In this document: positions 52,111 through 62,000 of the stretch, piece after piece | Position numbering within the stretch: position 1 is the stretch's first letter | Layout of the letters: the number at the start of each line of letters is the position of its first letter | Assembly: GCA_030141605.1 (NCBI GenBank) | Contig: JAQGDQ010000450.1 | Location: 1-62,000 of the forward strand | Direction: 5' to 3' | From: Tubiluchus corallicola | Lineage: Eukaryota; Priapulida; Priapulimorpha; Priapulimorphida; Tubiluchidae | Length of the DNA: 62,000 nucleotides | Program-made: the position numbers and the translations under genes | Notes under the pieces: generated by a model | The model's database searches: none | Seen by the model: the letters and a program-made list of their open reading frames with translations, nothing else | Told to the model about the DNA's origin: nothing

Positions 52111-52124
52111 TTTCACAATCAGCA

Positions 52125-52708
52125 CTGGTTGTCCTTTGTCCACCCGCCAAACTGGTGGTCCTTTGCCCACTTGTAAAGCGTTGATTGTGAAAGATCTTTG
52201 CGGGTCTTTTAAAGTGCAGGGCCTATTTCAGGGGGTGGGGGGATACTTCCCTGGGGCCTCACCATCCAGGGGGGCCTCGCTCCGAGGTAACATTTTTTTT
52301 GCTTTATGCGAACATACTGCCTCCTCTCCCCCTCTCTCTCTTGCCGTACACGCGCCGTTTGCAAAGATGTTGTTTTTGATTTGACTATTTGACAAGTATT
52401 AAGGACTGGTCTTGAGAATAAAGCAGTTTTTCTTTCAATTGTTCTTTCCTTTAACAACTGTATAACTCCTTATTTTCTTTTCGAAAATGCTTGTCCGGCA
52501 TTCTAGCAGTTCAAAATTTTCTTGGCAGCAACCATGGTGGCCCCCCCCCCCCCGAGGTGGCCTCACACGCCCACTTCCCCGGGCCTCGCTTAGGCTGAAA
52601 TAGGCCCTATCAAAGTGTAGTCCTAAAGGTAGTCCTTTGTCCATGGTCTTTTGTCTGGTGATCACTTGACCAGTGGTCCATTGTCCGGTGATCGCACGAC
52701 CATCCCCA
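52125..52708. repeat. Repeat with 'tggtcctttgtcc' words at both ends, overlapping the GPCR 3' end
   Basis: Degenerate words tggtcctttgtcc and ggtgatcac lie at 52125-52165 and 52618-52705, around a purine/pyrimidine-skewed middle with a C10-C12 run near 52540. Related words at 49135-49245 show it is dispersed. It supplies the last codons of the GPCR reading frame. Confidence 0.5.
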
Positions 52709-53638
52709 GGAACAACACGGATTGGAGAGAGTTTGTTTAAAAGATCTTCTAAACTCCGTCATGAGTGCCGCATAGATTGCAGGATTGATGGCACTGTTTG
52801 CATAACTCAACCACACTGTTAGAATATGAACCTCTCGTATGTCACAAGACCAGTCACACAATAGCAGAACAAAAGGGTAGCCAAAGAAAGGCATCCAGCA
52901 AAGCACAAACACCAACACAACGATACCCAAATTTCGGGTTGCCTTTAGCTGTTTTATCATGCTCAGTGTATTGCCACTGTGTCTCAGCTCTCTCTGGTTA
53001 ACGGCCTCCACTTTTTGTGATTGCCTCCAGGCTGCAAACCAAGTTCTTGCATACAGAATCAATACGAGAATACAGGACAGACCAAAGACAAAAATTCCTT
53101 TGACTTCTGCGTATATCTTCATTAGAGGATCATGTCGCTTGTGTGTCCACCTGAAGCCAGTTGCCACGAATGCTTCACCGAATGAAAGAAGCCACGTTGT
53201 GGTAAGAGACATTGTTAACGTAGCTTTGGTAAAATAACGACTGTATTTGAAAGGATGCAAGACAAAAACGTATCTTTCCGCAGATATTAACCACACATGT
53301 ACAACGCCAACGTTCTGCATAAAATTCTCAACCAGGAGGAAAATATGAAAGAGTAAAGTATCTCTATTTGTGGGTATGTTTGTAACTAAAAACAAAGGTG
53401 CGACCACTGTCCCAACCAACAAGTCTGATGCCGCGAGTGAGGCAATGATAGCATTTGTAAGTGTTCTTAACTGTAGGTTTTTTTGCACAGCCGTCAACAC
53501 CAAACCATTACCAAAAGAAGCACAAAAAATCACAGTACTGAAGCTGAGTACGTCTAAAACGATTTTTGTTGTGCTTAAGGTAGGATGATCCTCGTGTTCT
53601 ATTGCTGTGGATAGAAACGTGTTATTTCTTAGATTCAT
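52610..53638 (-). CDS. Class A (rhodopsin-like) GPCR with MECA-type features, single exon
   Basis: 342 codons with seven hydrophobic segments. Conserved anchors: GNGLVL (N1.50), LAASDLLVG (D2.50), AERYVFVLHPF (ERY for DRY), TTWLLS (W4.50), Y5.58 in LILYARTW, CWMPFF (W6.48, P6.50) and NSAINPAIYA (N/DPxxY). The cysteine normally at 3.25 is Phe and extracellular loop 2 has no Cys, so the standard disulfide is absent. The proline at 5.50 is also absent. Loop 3 has a C-x3-C pair (CDWSC). This combination is known from melanocortin, S1P/LPA and cannabinoid receptors, but the ligand cannot be named. N-glycosylation is possible at NNT near the N-terminus, and SNPCCSW after helix 8 could be palmitoylated. 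The last ~29 residues (from about SCDHRTMDH) are encoded by the repeat at 52618-52705. Confidence 0.88.
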   Translation of the reverse strand: MNLRNNTFLSTAIEHEDHPTLSTTKIVLDVLSFSTVIFCASFGNGLVLTAVQKNLQLRTLTNAIIASLAASDLLVGTVVAPLFLVTNIPTNRDTLLFHIFLLVENFMQNVGVVHVWLISAERYVFVLHPFKYSRYFTKATLTMSLTTTWLLSFGEAFVATGFRWTHKRHDPLMKIYAEVKGIFVFGLSCILVLILYARTWFAAWRQSQKVEAVNQRELRHSGNTLSMIKQLKATRNLGIVVLVFVLCWMPFFGYPFVLLLCDWSCDIREVHILTVWLSYANSAINPAIYAALMTEFRRSFKQTLSNPCCSWGWSCDHRTMDHWSSDHQTKDHGQRTTFRTTL

Positions 53639-53639
53639 T

Positions 53640-54900
53640 ACGAAGGCTGTTAAAACGCTCTTGTCAAGTACTTTTTCTCAAATAGTTCCTTCTACCTCCA
53701 AGGCTACAGTGACCCAAACGTGGCAATTTCCAGAAGAGAAACACATACCAATCAGCTGTCCAGAGAAAAACCATGCACTATAGGTCCGACAATTACAGAT
53801 GCTTCAATATTTTATGTGCCATTTGACGACAATCCTGATTATGTGACCTCAACAAACTTCCACAACGAACATAGTTGATTCTGTTAAGTGCCCTGATGAT
53901 GTCGATTCCTTGGCTTCATTATTTGCTCAGGAATTGTTGTCTTTTGCAAACACCTGCACAGGCACCTGTGCAAACGCTTTTATCACAGACCGCAACGAAC
54001 AATAATGAAATGAATATTTCATATTGCTTAATGTTACTCTTTTGCAGCTGCTGATTACATTTCCTTTTGTTCCACCTGTATTGTATAACCCGAAGTAAAC
54101 ACCTGTTTGTGTACTGTTTGCATAATATGTTTGTTTAGTAGCTTATCATAAAACAGTTTTCTCTATGTTCTGTTGTGACATCTGCAAAACTGTTAACAAA
54201 CAAAACATTCAGGAAACGTCATCAGGCAAACATAGTTCAATATTAAACACACGCAGTTGTGAAAACAAGCCAACACGCTGACGGTTGATAGATTGTTACG
54301 ATTAATTATCGAAACATGAATTTCTTAATAATAATAATAATAATAACTGTTTCTATAATATTGGATGTCCAGTACTTTCCAAACACCACCCTTCTGATGT
54401 TATTTATCAAGTAGCTAGCTTGCAATGAAATGCAGGATGGCCCTGCTGTTATGTTTTACATTTTTAGTGACAATTGTATGCCTTACGCTTGTGATTATTA
54501 GTCAGTTATCAGAATAAAAAATTTAATGAATGCAAAGAGAGAGAGATAGAGAGCGATAGTTTGTGTGAAAGAGTGAGTGAGAGAGGAAAGAGAGAGTGTG
54601 TGTGTGTTTGAGAGAGAGAGAGAGTGAATAAGTTTCTTTGTATAATTTCTTAAATCTAACTCAACCTTGTTATAATGCCAACCTCACTTAATGCTCACAA
54701 CTTTTTGCAAAAAATGTCTATATTTACTAAGACATCGATTAAAACCACTCAATACACCCATGACAGCAATTAAGAATTTATTCAAACTGAACATTAGGTC
54801 ACATATTAAACTAACTGAAGTGAGTAAATGCAGCATTTCATTGATAACATTTACAAGATTTTAAACACAGTTTTTTTCTTAAATGGTTTTTCAATCTTTG
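53640..54900. other. Intergenic stretch between GPCR and zinc-finger genes
   Basis: No gene was seen. It contains a degenerate GA/GT microsatellite at about 54535-54625 and a short (AAT)n at 54329-54347. The 3' UTR of the zinc-finger gene occupies the right end. Confidence 0.45.
54777..54782 (-). promoter_or_regulatory. Poly(A) signal of the zinc-finger gene
   Basis: AATAAA on the minus strand, about 135 bp after the stop codon. Confidence 0.55.
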
Positions 54901-54916
54901 CGCCAGGCAAATGCAT

Positions 54917-56341
54917 TTAACGTCCCTCTTTTGAGTGAGTCATCTGATGATACCTCAAACTGCTTGACCATGCAAATGCAGCATCACACTGGGAGCACTT
55001 AAGAGGTTTTTCTCCTGTGTGAATCCTTGAGTGTTCTTTCAAAGTGCCTGACTGTGAAAATGTAGCATTGCACTGATTGCATGTAAAAGACTTCTGTCCA
55101 GTGTGAGTTCTGGAATGCTTTCTCAGAGCTACTGACTGAGAAAAAGCAGCATCGCAATAAAGGCACTTAAAAGGTTTCTCAGCTGTGTGAACTCTTAGAT
55201 GTCGTAATAAGTTAGACGAACAACTAAATGCTACTGAACAGTGACAACATTTAAAAGGTTTTTCTCCTGTGTGAATTCTTAGATGCCGCGTTAAATCAGA
55301 CGATTTTGCAAACGCAGAAAGACACTCAGTGCATTTAAAAGGCTTTTCTCCTGTGTGAGTTCGTATATGCTGTTCTAAACTTCCTGCCCAGGTAAAAGCA
55401 GCTTCACATTCATTGCACTTAAAAGGTTTTTCTCCAGTGTGGTTAGTTATATGTCGCTTCAAATTGCTTAGTTGAGCATAAGCAGCTTGGCAGTGAGTAC
55501 ATTTGTAAGGTTTTTCTCCTGTGTGAATTCGTAGATGTCGTTTCAAATCAGAAGGGCTACTGAAAGCAGCAAAACACTCGGTGCACATGAAAGGCTTTTC
55601 TCCCGTGTGAGTTCGTAAATGTTGCTTTAAACTCGCAGTCCAAGTAAAAGCAGCACCACATTCATTGCACTTAAAAGGTTTTTCGCCTGTGTGACTTCTT
55701 GAATGCACCTCTAACTTTGACAGATAATTAAAAGCAGCTGAACAGTGACTACATTTGAAAGGTCTTTCTCCTGTGTGAATGCTCTCATGCTGTTTTAAGT
55801 TCCTTTTGTAGGCAAAAGATGCAGAACATTGAGTGCATTTAAAAGGCTTTTGTCTTTCGCGAGATGGTAATAGTGCTTGTGGTGAGTATGACTGATTGCG
55901 AACAAGGTCGCACTGATCGCAGTTAAAATCAGAAACAGAAGGCCTCTCACTTTGGAGTGGTAACTGCTCTTTACTTTTTTCGACTTTGCTAGCTGAAATT
56001 TCGGGTTCTATACAATTAGTCTTTGCATCTTGTGCACAATCTTGCACAGTATCAGCTAAAATATTAGGCTCATTTTTTATCCGTGCATGAGTTGTTTCTC
56101 TATCCAAGCAATCACTTTTCATGCGCATAAAATGTTGTTGCTTATTTGTATAAAACGTGTTTTGGGAGTCCCTGTTTTTCACGTTACCTGCAGGAACATC
56201 TTGTGCAGTTTTTACTTGCACATCGTCAATTTGTATATAATCGTCTGTCGTTTCCTCGTTTACGCAATCGTCAGTCACATTTGCCAGAATATCATGTTCA
56301 ATTTTTACAGATACGAGAACTGGATGGTCAGAATCGTCCAT
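54917..56341 (-). CDS. C2H2 zinc-finger protein with 11 tandem fingers
   Basis: 474 residues in one coding exon. Residues about 166-472 are eleven C-x2-C-x12-H-x3-H fingers joined mostly by TGEKP(F/Y) linkers, the classic Kruppel-type DNA-binding array. A Cys pair (CDQCD) upstream looks like a decayed finger. The N-terminal 160 residues are acidic, with no KRAB, BTB, SCAN or ZAD domain visible. They hold two related blocks, VKIEHDILANVTDDC and IKNEPNILADTVQDC, each with a sumoylation-like [VI]KxE motif. Fingers 3-4-5 and 6-7-8 look like a duplicated three-finger module. The start ATG lies a few bases after a good acceptor (ttctttgcag on the minus strand, about 56355), so a 5' UTR intron is likely. 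It is probably a nuclear transcription regulator with unknown targets. Confidence 0.93.
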   Translation of the reverse strand: MDDSDHPVLVSVKIEHDILANVTDDCVNEETTDDYIQIDDVQVKTAQDVPAGNVKNRDSQNTFYTNKQQHFMRMKSDCLDRETTHARIKNEPNILADTVQDCAQDAKTNCIEPEISASKVEKSKEQLPLQSERPSVSDFNCDQCDLVRNQSYSPQALLPSRERQKPFKCTQCSASFAYKRNLKQHESIHTGERPFKCSHCSAAFNYLSKLEVHSRSHTGEKPFKCNECGAAFTWTASLKQHLRTHTGEKPFMCTECFAAFSSPSDLKRHLRIHTGEKPYKCTHCQAAYAQLSNLKRHITNHTGEKPFKCNECEAAFTWAGSLEQHIRTHTGEKPFKCTECLSAFAKSSDLTRHLRIHTGEKPFKCCHCSVAFSCSSNLLRHLRVHTAEKPFKCLYCDAAFSQSVALRKHSRTHTGQKSFTCNQCNATFSQSGTLKEHSRIHTGEKPLKCSQCDAAFAWSSSLRYHQMTHSKEGR

Positions 56342-56355
56342 CTATGCGAGTTTTC

Positions 56356-57585
56356 TGCAAAGAAAAACACAGCAAATGAAGGAAATCTTCCAAATTTGCT
56401 TGAGCTAAATATTATTACACAGCTCTGGATTTTGCTTAATGCCCTCAGATTTTACTCCTCTATTTTAAATTACTATTTACTTACTATTTATTGCTATTTA
56501 CATTATTTCTTATAAAAATTCTTTCTTACATAATTTCTTTTTTCTTACAAAAATTGAATAATAATGTCCGATTTTGTTGTCGTTATTGTAGTCTTTTTCT
56601 CAAAGTGTAGAAATGTTAAACTCGTAGATAAAGTGTGATCGTATAGTTTACTGAAGTACAAAACGATCCATAATATTAACATCAAGGAGTGAACAACTAA
56701 AGTGAGAGCAAATATACATAGATAAAGCACAAGTCATAACTTGCTCCTTAATAATCAATAACTAACTCCTGCAACGTTCTGACACTACGTATATTCACTT
56801 GTCTTAGAGCTGCTATTAGAAAGTCTATTTTTACATCTAACATCAATTCTATTCTTAGTATTGTCTTCTGCTGACTTGCTAGTCAATGGTCAGCAACTAT
56901 TCTTAGAACATTTACTTGACAACAGTTAGCTTAACACTGATTGGCTGCTTGCATGACAGTGACCGTTATCTGTCAATCACTGGTCATTGTCTGTCTGCCC
57001 ATTGGTCAGCATTGACTAACCATTGGTCAGCAGCATTGCGGGACGTCTGTATAAGCTGGAGTAATGTAATCTGATCCAGAAGCTTGCCAGTGCTTACATG
57101 TGTTTACATGTTTGTGTTTCTTGTTTAACATTCAGTGTTAACTAACATTATATTGCATACGGCTGGTGTTTTATATTTTTAACTTGTAAGTAATTAATTC
57201 AGCAATATTAATTTTATGAAAAATTATTAAATATAAAATGTTTGAAAAATTAGCAAATATAAAATATTTGCGTTTAATCCTATTACTCGTCCGTTGCTTA
57301 TAAAAAAATTAAAAAAAGTCTGATGTTATAATGCCCTACATTCCTAAGTACTCACACCACTATTAACGTTAGTCAGGTTTTGGTATACTACTATCAGTGA
57401 ACTGTATTTACATGTGTACTGACTGCTACATGAGTGATTGTATTACGCCAGTGTCTATGTCACCAATGAAGTCTTACTAGTGTAGTAACCCGTCCGTACG
57501 TTATTACAACATGTGGTATTTTTTTAACTGATATGTAATGTAAGTGTCTGCATATGTAACCACGCGTATGAGACATATAAATGTA
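56356..57585. other. Upstream region of the zinc-finger gene, no other gene seen
   Basis: Contains the presumed promoter and 5' UTR exon(s) of the minus-strand zinc-finger gene. At 56935-57025 the words 'ttggtcagcattgac' / 'ttggtcagcagc' repeat. No specific promoter element could be supported. Confidence 0.4.
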
Positions 57586-57587
57586 TA

Positions 57588-58101
57588 CAGTCATACCTCT
57601 TTTTTCGACCATAATTCGTTCCTAAAAAGTGTTTTGAAACCGAGTTGGTTGAGTACTGAATCATTTATCCCCATAAGAAATAATGTAAAAGCAAATAATC
57701 CATTCTCAAGCACCAAATGAACTGTAAATTATTACTAAAACGAAATATAATAATGCAAAAATGTTTATTCAAACAGTAGATACGATACAATTGATAAGAA
57801 AAACATAATAGAATTACTTAGAAAGAAAAACATAATTATTCCTGCATGAAAAAGCGGAGAAAAATAAGCGTAGAAAGCACTTAGTGATGTTAGGCAATTC
57901 AAATCTTGTGCGTGACTACTCTCGTGCGCGGTTGGTTACGCTCGGTTCTACTCGGCTCGCCGCGCATGTGTTCATCACGTGTTTGGCGGTTGGTCGAGTA
58001 CTGAAATTCTGGTCGAAAGCGGAGACAATTTCAGTTCAAATTTTCTGGTCAAAAACCGATTTGTACGAGTACAGAGACGTTCAAAAACGGAGGTATGACT
58101 G
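57588..58101. mobile_element. pogo/Tigger-type MITE family F
   Basis: 514 bp with ends cagtcatacctct and, complemented, cagtcatacctccg, flanked by TA (57586-57587 and 58102-58103). The interior 'ggtcgagtactgaa', 'aaaccgat' vocabulary is typical of pogo-derived MITEs. The right TA is also the left TA of the next element. Confidence 0.9.
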
Positions 58102-58103
58102 TA

Positions 58104-58576
58104 CAGTCAACCTCGGACATGAGGGTCACCTCCGGACAGGAAAAAATCATTCCTTATATCCGATGTCCCTTATAGCCGAAGTTGAGTCAGACCGAGCATT
58201 TATCTAGATCTGTACTTTTACCCATATTTTTATGGATTATTGCTACACATTCAGTGCAAACGGTATGTAGTAAGCTTCTTCAGTGATGCGAGATGTATGT
58301 GACCACGTAAACCGAGTTGTTTGAACGCCGTATTTGCGAAAAATTGAGGTTAAAAATCAATCAATTTCACTTTGACCATAGGGTCCCTTATATGCAAAGT
58401 AATTTGCCTGGGTTTCTATTACGCGGGACCTGAAGATATTATCCCTTATAACCGAAAGTCCCTTATATCCGAGTACCTTATATACGAAGATTTTTACATA
58501 GGAAAAACGTTGCGAAAAATCGGGACAGGTGTTGGTGGTCTTTTATTAGCGAGTACCTTATACACGAGGTTGACTG
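58104..58576. mobile_element. pogo/Tigger-type MITE, copy 2 (same family as 3451-3906)
   Basis: 473 bp with ends cagtcaacctcgg and, complemented, cagtcaacctcgtg, flanked by TA on both sides (58102-58103, 58577-58578). The interior aligns in reverse with 3451-3906. It is better preserved than that copy. ORFs through it are shadows. Confidence 0.93.
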
Positions 58577-58579
58577 TAT

Positions 58580-59585
58580 GTCTAATGTTATACTAGTTTC
58601 AAAATGTGATCATGTGCACACATTATTTGATCTACATATTTGCTCTCTAACATGAGTTTATGTGTGTACATGTGTAATGTGAACATAAACTCTAAATAAC
58701 AAAATTTAAAATTTCACACTTAAAATATCATTACATATGTCAATATATACAGTGATATAATAATACTACAGTAACTAATGCATATCGAATAATCCAACTA
58801 TACTCAATACATCAGTATCAATACTAATCATGACTGCATAATAATAATCAATACATATCTTATCTTTCATTAACATCTAATAATAATACTGAATGCCACA
58901 CATGATAATTCCTGTTGCATACTATACTTACATAATCAATGTACCATATGATAATCCCTGTTTATGTTGTTGCATATTATAATTACCTCATTGCATATCA
59001 ATACACATCAAGTTAAAAAGACAACACACTTACTTGTATGGCCTTTCAGTCAAAAATTATACTTTTTGTTGACACAACTTTTATTTGTGCATTATTTAAA
59101 ATCTGCTTTGTCACTATAGAGATAGTTCTGCCATGTGTCAACATGTCTTAAAAGTACTGAAGGAGTTTGCATTTAGTAGCCATTAATTTTAATGATTTGC
59201 CATGTCATTGGGAGACTGTTCCACATGTCTATCACGCTTAAATAGGTGAAAATCGTTTAATTGCAAGATTCAAACAATAGTTACATTTAACCAATATCGT
59301 GCTCATGCTCATTAACTGAAACTCGACAAACTGTTAAAACTGTATAATGCTAAAGCCTAAAACTAAAAGTTGACGAATTTACTAATTAAACCTGGGTACT
59401 TCTCTACACCAAGCTACAGCCAGACAACTCCAACCCTGATACAATACCTCAAGTGCGGATCCACATCCACATCAACGTCAATAGATAACTGAATGCATAG
59501 TTATGTTATTTTCGAATATCAGTAGCAAGCAACATGTTCGAGGTGGTGGACTTTACTTTGCGTTCTTCGCTTGCAGCGCAAAAAA
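58580..59585. other. AT-rich non-coding stretch
   Basis: Many 'ataataat', 'catatca' and 'aatacatat' words at 58740-59000 but no ordered tandem repeat. No gene was seen. Confidence 0.45.
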
Positions 59586-59588
59586 TTG

Positions 59589-60313
59589 TGGGCGCCGAGT
59601 AACCCACTAGCCGAAGTAGGATAATTGGCGTACATGGGCTAGCCCAAGTAGGACGCGTCGTACATGGGCTGCCCAAGTAGGACACTAGAAACAGGTTGCG
59701 AATTGAGTTGTAAAGCGCACTGGCACCGTCCGTTGTCCTTGTTTATGGAATAATAATAATTAAAAACGTCAATATACGTTGAATAATTTATTATACATCT
59801 GGTAAAATAAAAGAATCTTATTTTGAGCTAGTAAAATGGCCAATATTAATAAACCCAGTCCTTAGGCGAGTCCAACATTTGTTTAAGGTATATCATTTTT
59901 TATTTTGTCTTGCTTCACAAACAGGTGATCCTTTTCACTCCCTCTTGGACAAATAATTGTTTTCTACTAAGTAAACGGGTTAGCGAGTTATGTGCCCTAC
60001 ATAGTTTCTCTCTTTAAAGCATTTGATATTTAGTTTAATGTTATGATGATATTAATGGAGCTACTAATAATGATGATATTGTTGTAAAAAATACATTTGT
60101 AAATTGTCAAGGACTATCCATCACTATTATAAAGTTACTTTTTTCTAAAACAAATTTACTTTTATGTTTTTGTATGTCAAAAATCTCGATTCTCGACAGA
60201 AATCGCTAGTGTCCTACTTGGGCTGCCCATGTACGACACTGCTTTTCCGTAAATTTAGCACATGCGTTTTGCCGAAAGTGTCCTACTTCGGCTAGTGGAT
60301 TACTCGGCGCCCA
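59589..60313. mobile_element. 725-bp TIR element with 'gtacatgggctgcccaagta' subterminal repeats
   Basis: Terminal inverted repeats of about 33 bp (tgggcgccgagtaacccact... versus, complemented, tgggcgccgagtaatccact...) differ at one or two positions. Just inside each end lie inverted 'catgggctgcccaagtagga' blocks. On the left side the block is present twice, once as the palindromic variant with gggctagccc. The centre is AT-rich and non-coding. The target duplication was not resolved. Confidence 0.85.
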
Positions 60314-60319
60314 ACATAC

Positions 60320-61870
60320 ACGAAAGTGTGCATCACATTACGATTTTAACGAAGGAATATGGACCACAGAAAGTAGAGATTCATACTGCGCAGCAGTTCG
60401 CGCAGTTAGTGTCGCCCTAGTGGCACTGTTGTTGTCAGGTACGCTATAGCGCAAGCTGTTCGCAGTACGCACACCGGTGTGTACTGTAGCAGATGAATTG
60501 ATGAGACCAACAAAGCCAGGCTAGTCGACAGGGGCTCATAAATTGCTCAGCAGTGAGTTGCAAAAACATAAATAAAATCTTTTTAAATTTCTCGAGGATG
60601 CAGCCAGGTAATTATAACACCGTTTCGTAACTTTTGTTACAAGTTAAATATTTGTACACTAGGCAAAGACTGTAATGCCTACACCTGTCTTTGGCGATTT
60701 ATAGCACTAGCAGCTGTTATATTTTTGAATATTATTTAAAGCAAGCATAAGGCCCTAAGAATAATTAGTAGTTAAAATAAAAACGTTAAAATAAAATAAA
60801 TAGTTAAAATAATATTTCATGAAAATTAATAGGCTTATTTGCAAAAGAAGTTAAAAAGGTTGATCATAAAGAAAGTTTGCAAATACCTGGCTCATGTAGT
60901 ATTCTATTTCTGGAGATATAATTTTTCTAAAAAACATTCCTATTTAATATATTTTTATCAGGAAATATAACTTTAAGAAATATTAGGCCCGACTTTCATG
61001 TGTAATACCTTTCATAGAAAAAAAATCGATTTTTTCAGAAGAGCAAATAAGTTTTCCAGAACAAAATTTAATCTAAGCATCTGTATGTTTTATTAATTCC
61101 AAGTTAAAAGATGTTTAAAAAGCATATAATCATACATTGGCCTTTGTTATGAGTTGGAGTTGATTATAAAATCACGTTTAACAAACGGAGATGCATTTAC
61201 GACATTACTCCTCTTTTTTATTGTCAGTGAACAAAAAAATAACAAAATGAAACATTAGAGCTGTCATCCTAAGCAGCCGACATTACTTCCATCTCTATAA
61301 CAGCCAACTAACTAGGTCAAAATCAAGTTACAGAAGCCAACCTGGCACATAAATTAGAATCTGCAGGCGGGTCATGTGTAGACATCATTTATATTTAGCC
61401 TAATTTTTTTAAGATTCAGTTAGGTTTGTGTCACAAAGAATGCTCATTAAATACAGTCTGTTCACGTGCAAAAATATGCTTGTATAAACGTACTAATAAA
61501 ACACCTGTGGCTAAATCCACAGACAAATCTTGATAAATAATTTATTTATTGATGGGCTTAAATTAATTGATTTTATATAGGCCTTGGTGCTAAGGGCAAT
61601 CAATTTATATTGTTAAATATATAGGCTATATATTCTCTTCTTAGAATACATACATCATACATGTATATGAAGCATCATATGCAATTACTTGTTGTGTGCG
61701 TGTGTGCATGTGCGCATAATTTATATACAAACCTACAATATAATATATGTGTAATTATATAGCTTAATTGTGGGGCACGTGAATAGGTGCAATTTTTAAT
61801 GTGCCAAACCCGCTACCTCGGATTGGAGTAAAACGACCAAAAAACAAATGGCGGAGCCTTCAGCAAAAGG
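60320..61870. other. Non-coding stretch at the right end
   Basis: AT-rich sequence, with no ORF, RNA gene or family repeat recognised. Confidence 0.4.
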
Positions 61871-61874
61871 AAAA

Positions 61875-61928
61875 GAAGGATCTCTCTCTCTTTGTCTGTC
61901 TGTCTCTCTCCCTCCATCCCTCTCTAGG

Positions 61929-61961
<33 letters not shown>

Positions 61962-61995
61962 ATCTGTCTCTCTCCCTCCCTCCCTCTCTCTCTTG
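61875..61995. repeat. Compound (CT)n/(TG)n microsatellite
   Basis: tctctctctc, tgtctgtctg and tgtgtgtgtgtgtg runs, continuing close to the window edge. Confidence 0.85.
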
Positions 61996-62000
61996 AGAAA

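Noticed and set aside
53370-53588. Plus-strand ORFs opposite the GPCR
   Set aside because: Antisense shadows of the GPCR coding frame. Those opposite the zinc-finger gene (56087-56515) are rejected for the same reason.

Overview
This is animal (metazoan) nuclear DNA from an invertebrate whose phylum I cannot fix. The evidence is intron-split genes with GT-AG borders, a Pescadillo ribosome-biogenesis gene, a Golgi carbohydrate sulfotransferase, a rhodopsin-class GPCR, a C2H2 zinc-finger gene and a doublecortin-domain gene. Around these lies a dense mixture of tRNA-derived SINEs, 5'-truncated LINE ends, terminal-inverted-repeat (TIR) MITEs and minisatellites. No bacterial, organellar or viral genes were seen.

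Layout. 0-10 kb is gene-poor: a SINE with a (TTA)n tail, a 199-bp foldback, a truncated LINE bounded by a perfect 31-bp target-site duplication, pogo-type and other MITEs, and dispersed repeats. 10.4-13.7 kb holds a two-exon doublecortin-domain gene (+) with a 72-bp minisatellite in its intron and a hAT MITE just past its poly(A) signal. 16.06-34.97 kb holds ten consecutive exons of Pescadillo (PES1, +). Its introns carry minisatellites of 47, 46, 15, 24 and about 122 bp, a (CT)n tract, two hAT MITEs, a pogo MITE, a SINE and LINE ends. 35.8-41 kb holds two copies of the same LINE 3' end in opposite orientations, each with a long (TTATC)n-type tail. Between them lie the next two PES1 exons, on the MINUS strand, and a deleted pogo/Tigger transposon. 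42.5-47.9 kb is a two-exon carbohydrate sulfotransferase (+). 52.6-53.6 kb is a single-exon GPCR (-), and 54.9-56.3 kb a single-exon 11-finger zinc-finger gene (-). 57.6-62 kb is MITEs and unassigned sequence.

The main observation is the broken PES1 gene. Exons 1-10 run forward, while exons 11-12 run backward, although the exon 10/exon 11 splice phase and protein sequence join perfectly. The discontinuity splits the BRCT domain and is flanked by inverted LINE tails. It is either a real inversion, by recombination between the inverted repeats, or a mis-oriented assembly segment. The final C-terminal exons (about 80 residues by comparison with the human protein) were not found.

The genes do not form a functional cluster: ribosome assembly, microtubule binding, glycan sulfation, signalling and transcription are simply neighbours. 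All coordinates come from reading the sequence by eye. Edges of dispersed repeats are approximate, while splice junctions and TSD-bounded elements are given to the base.
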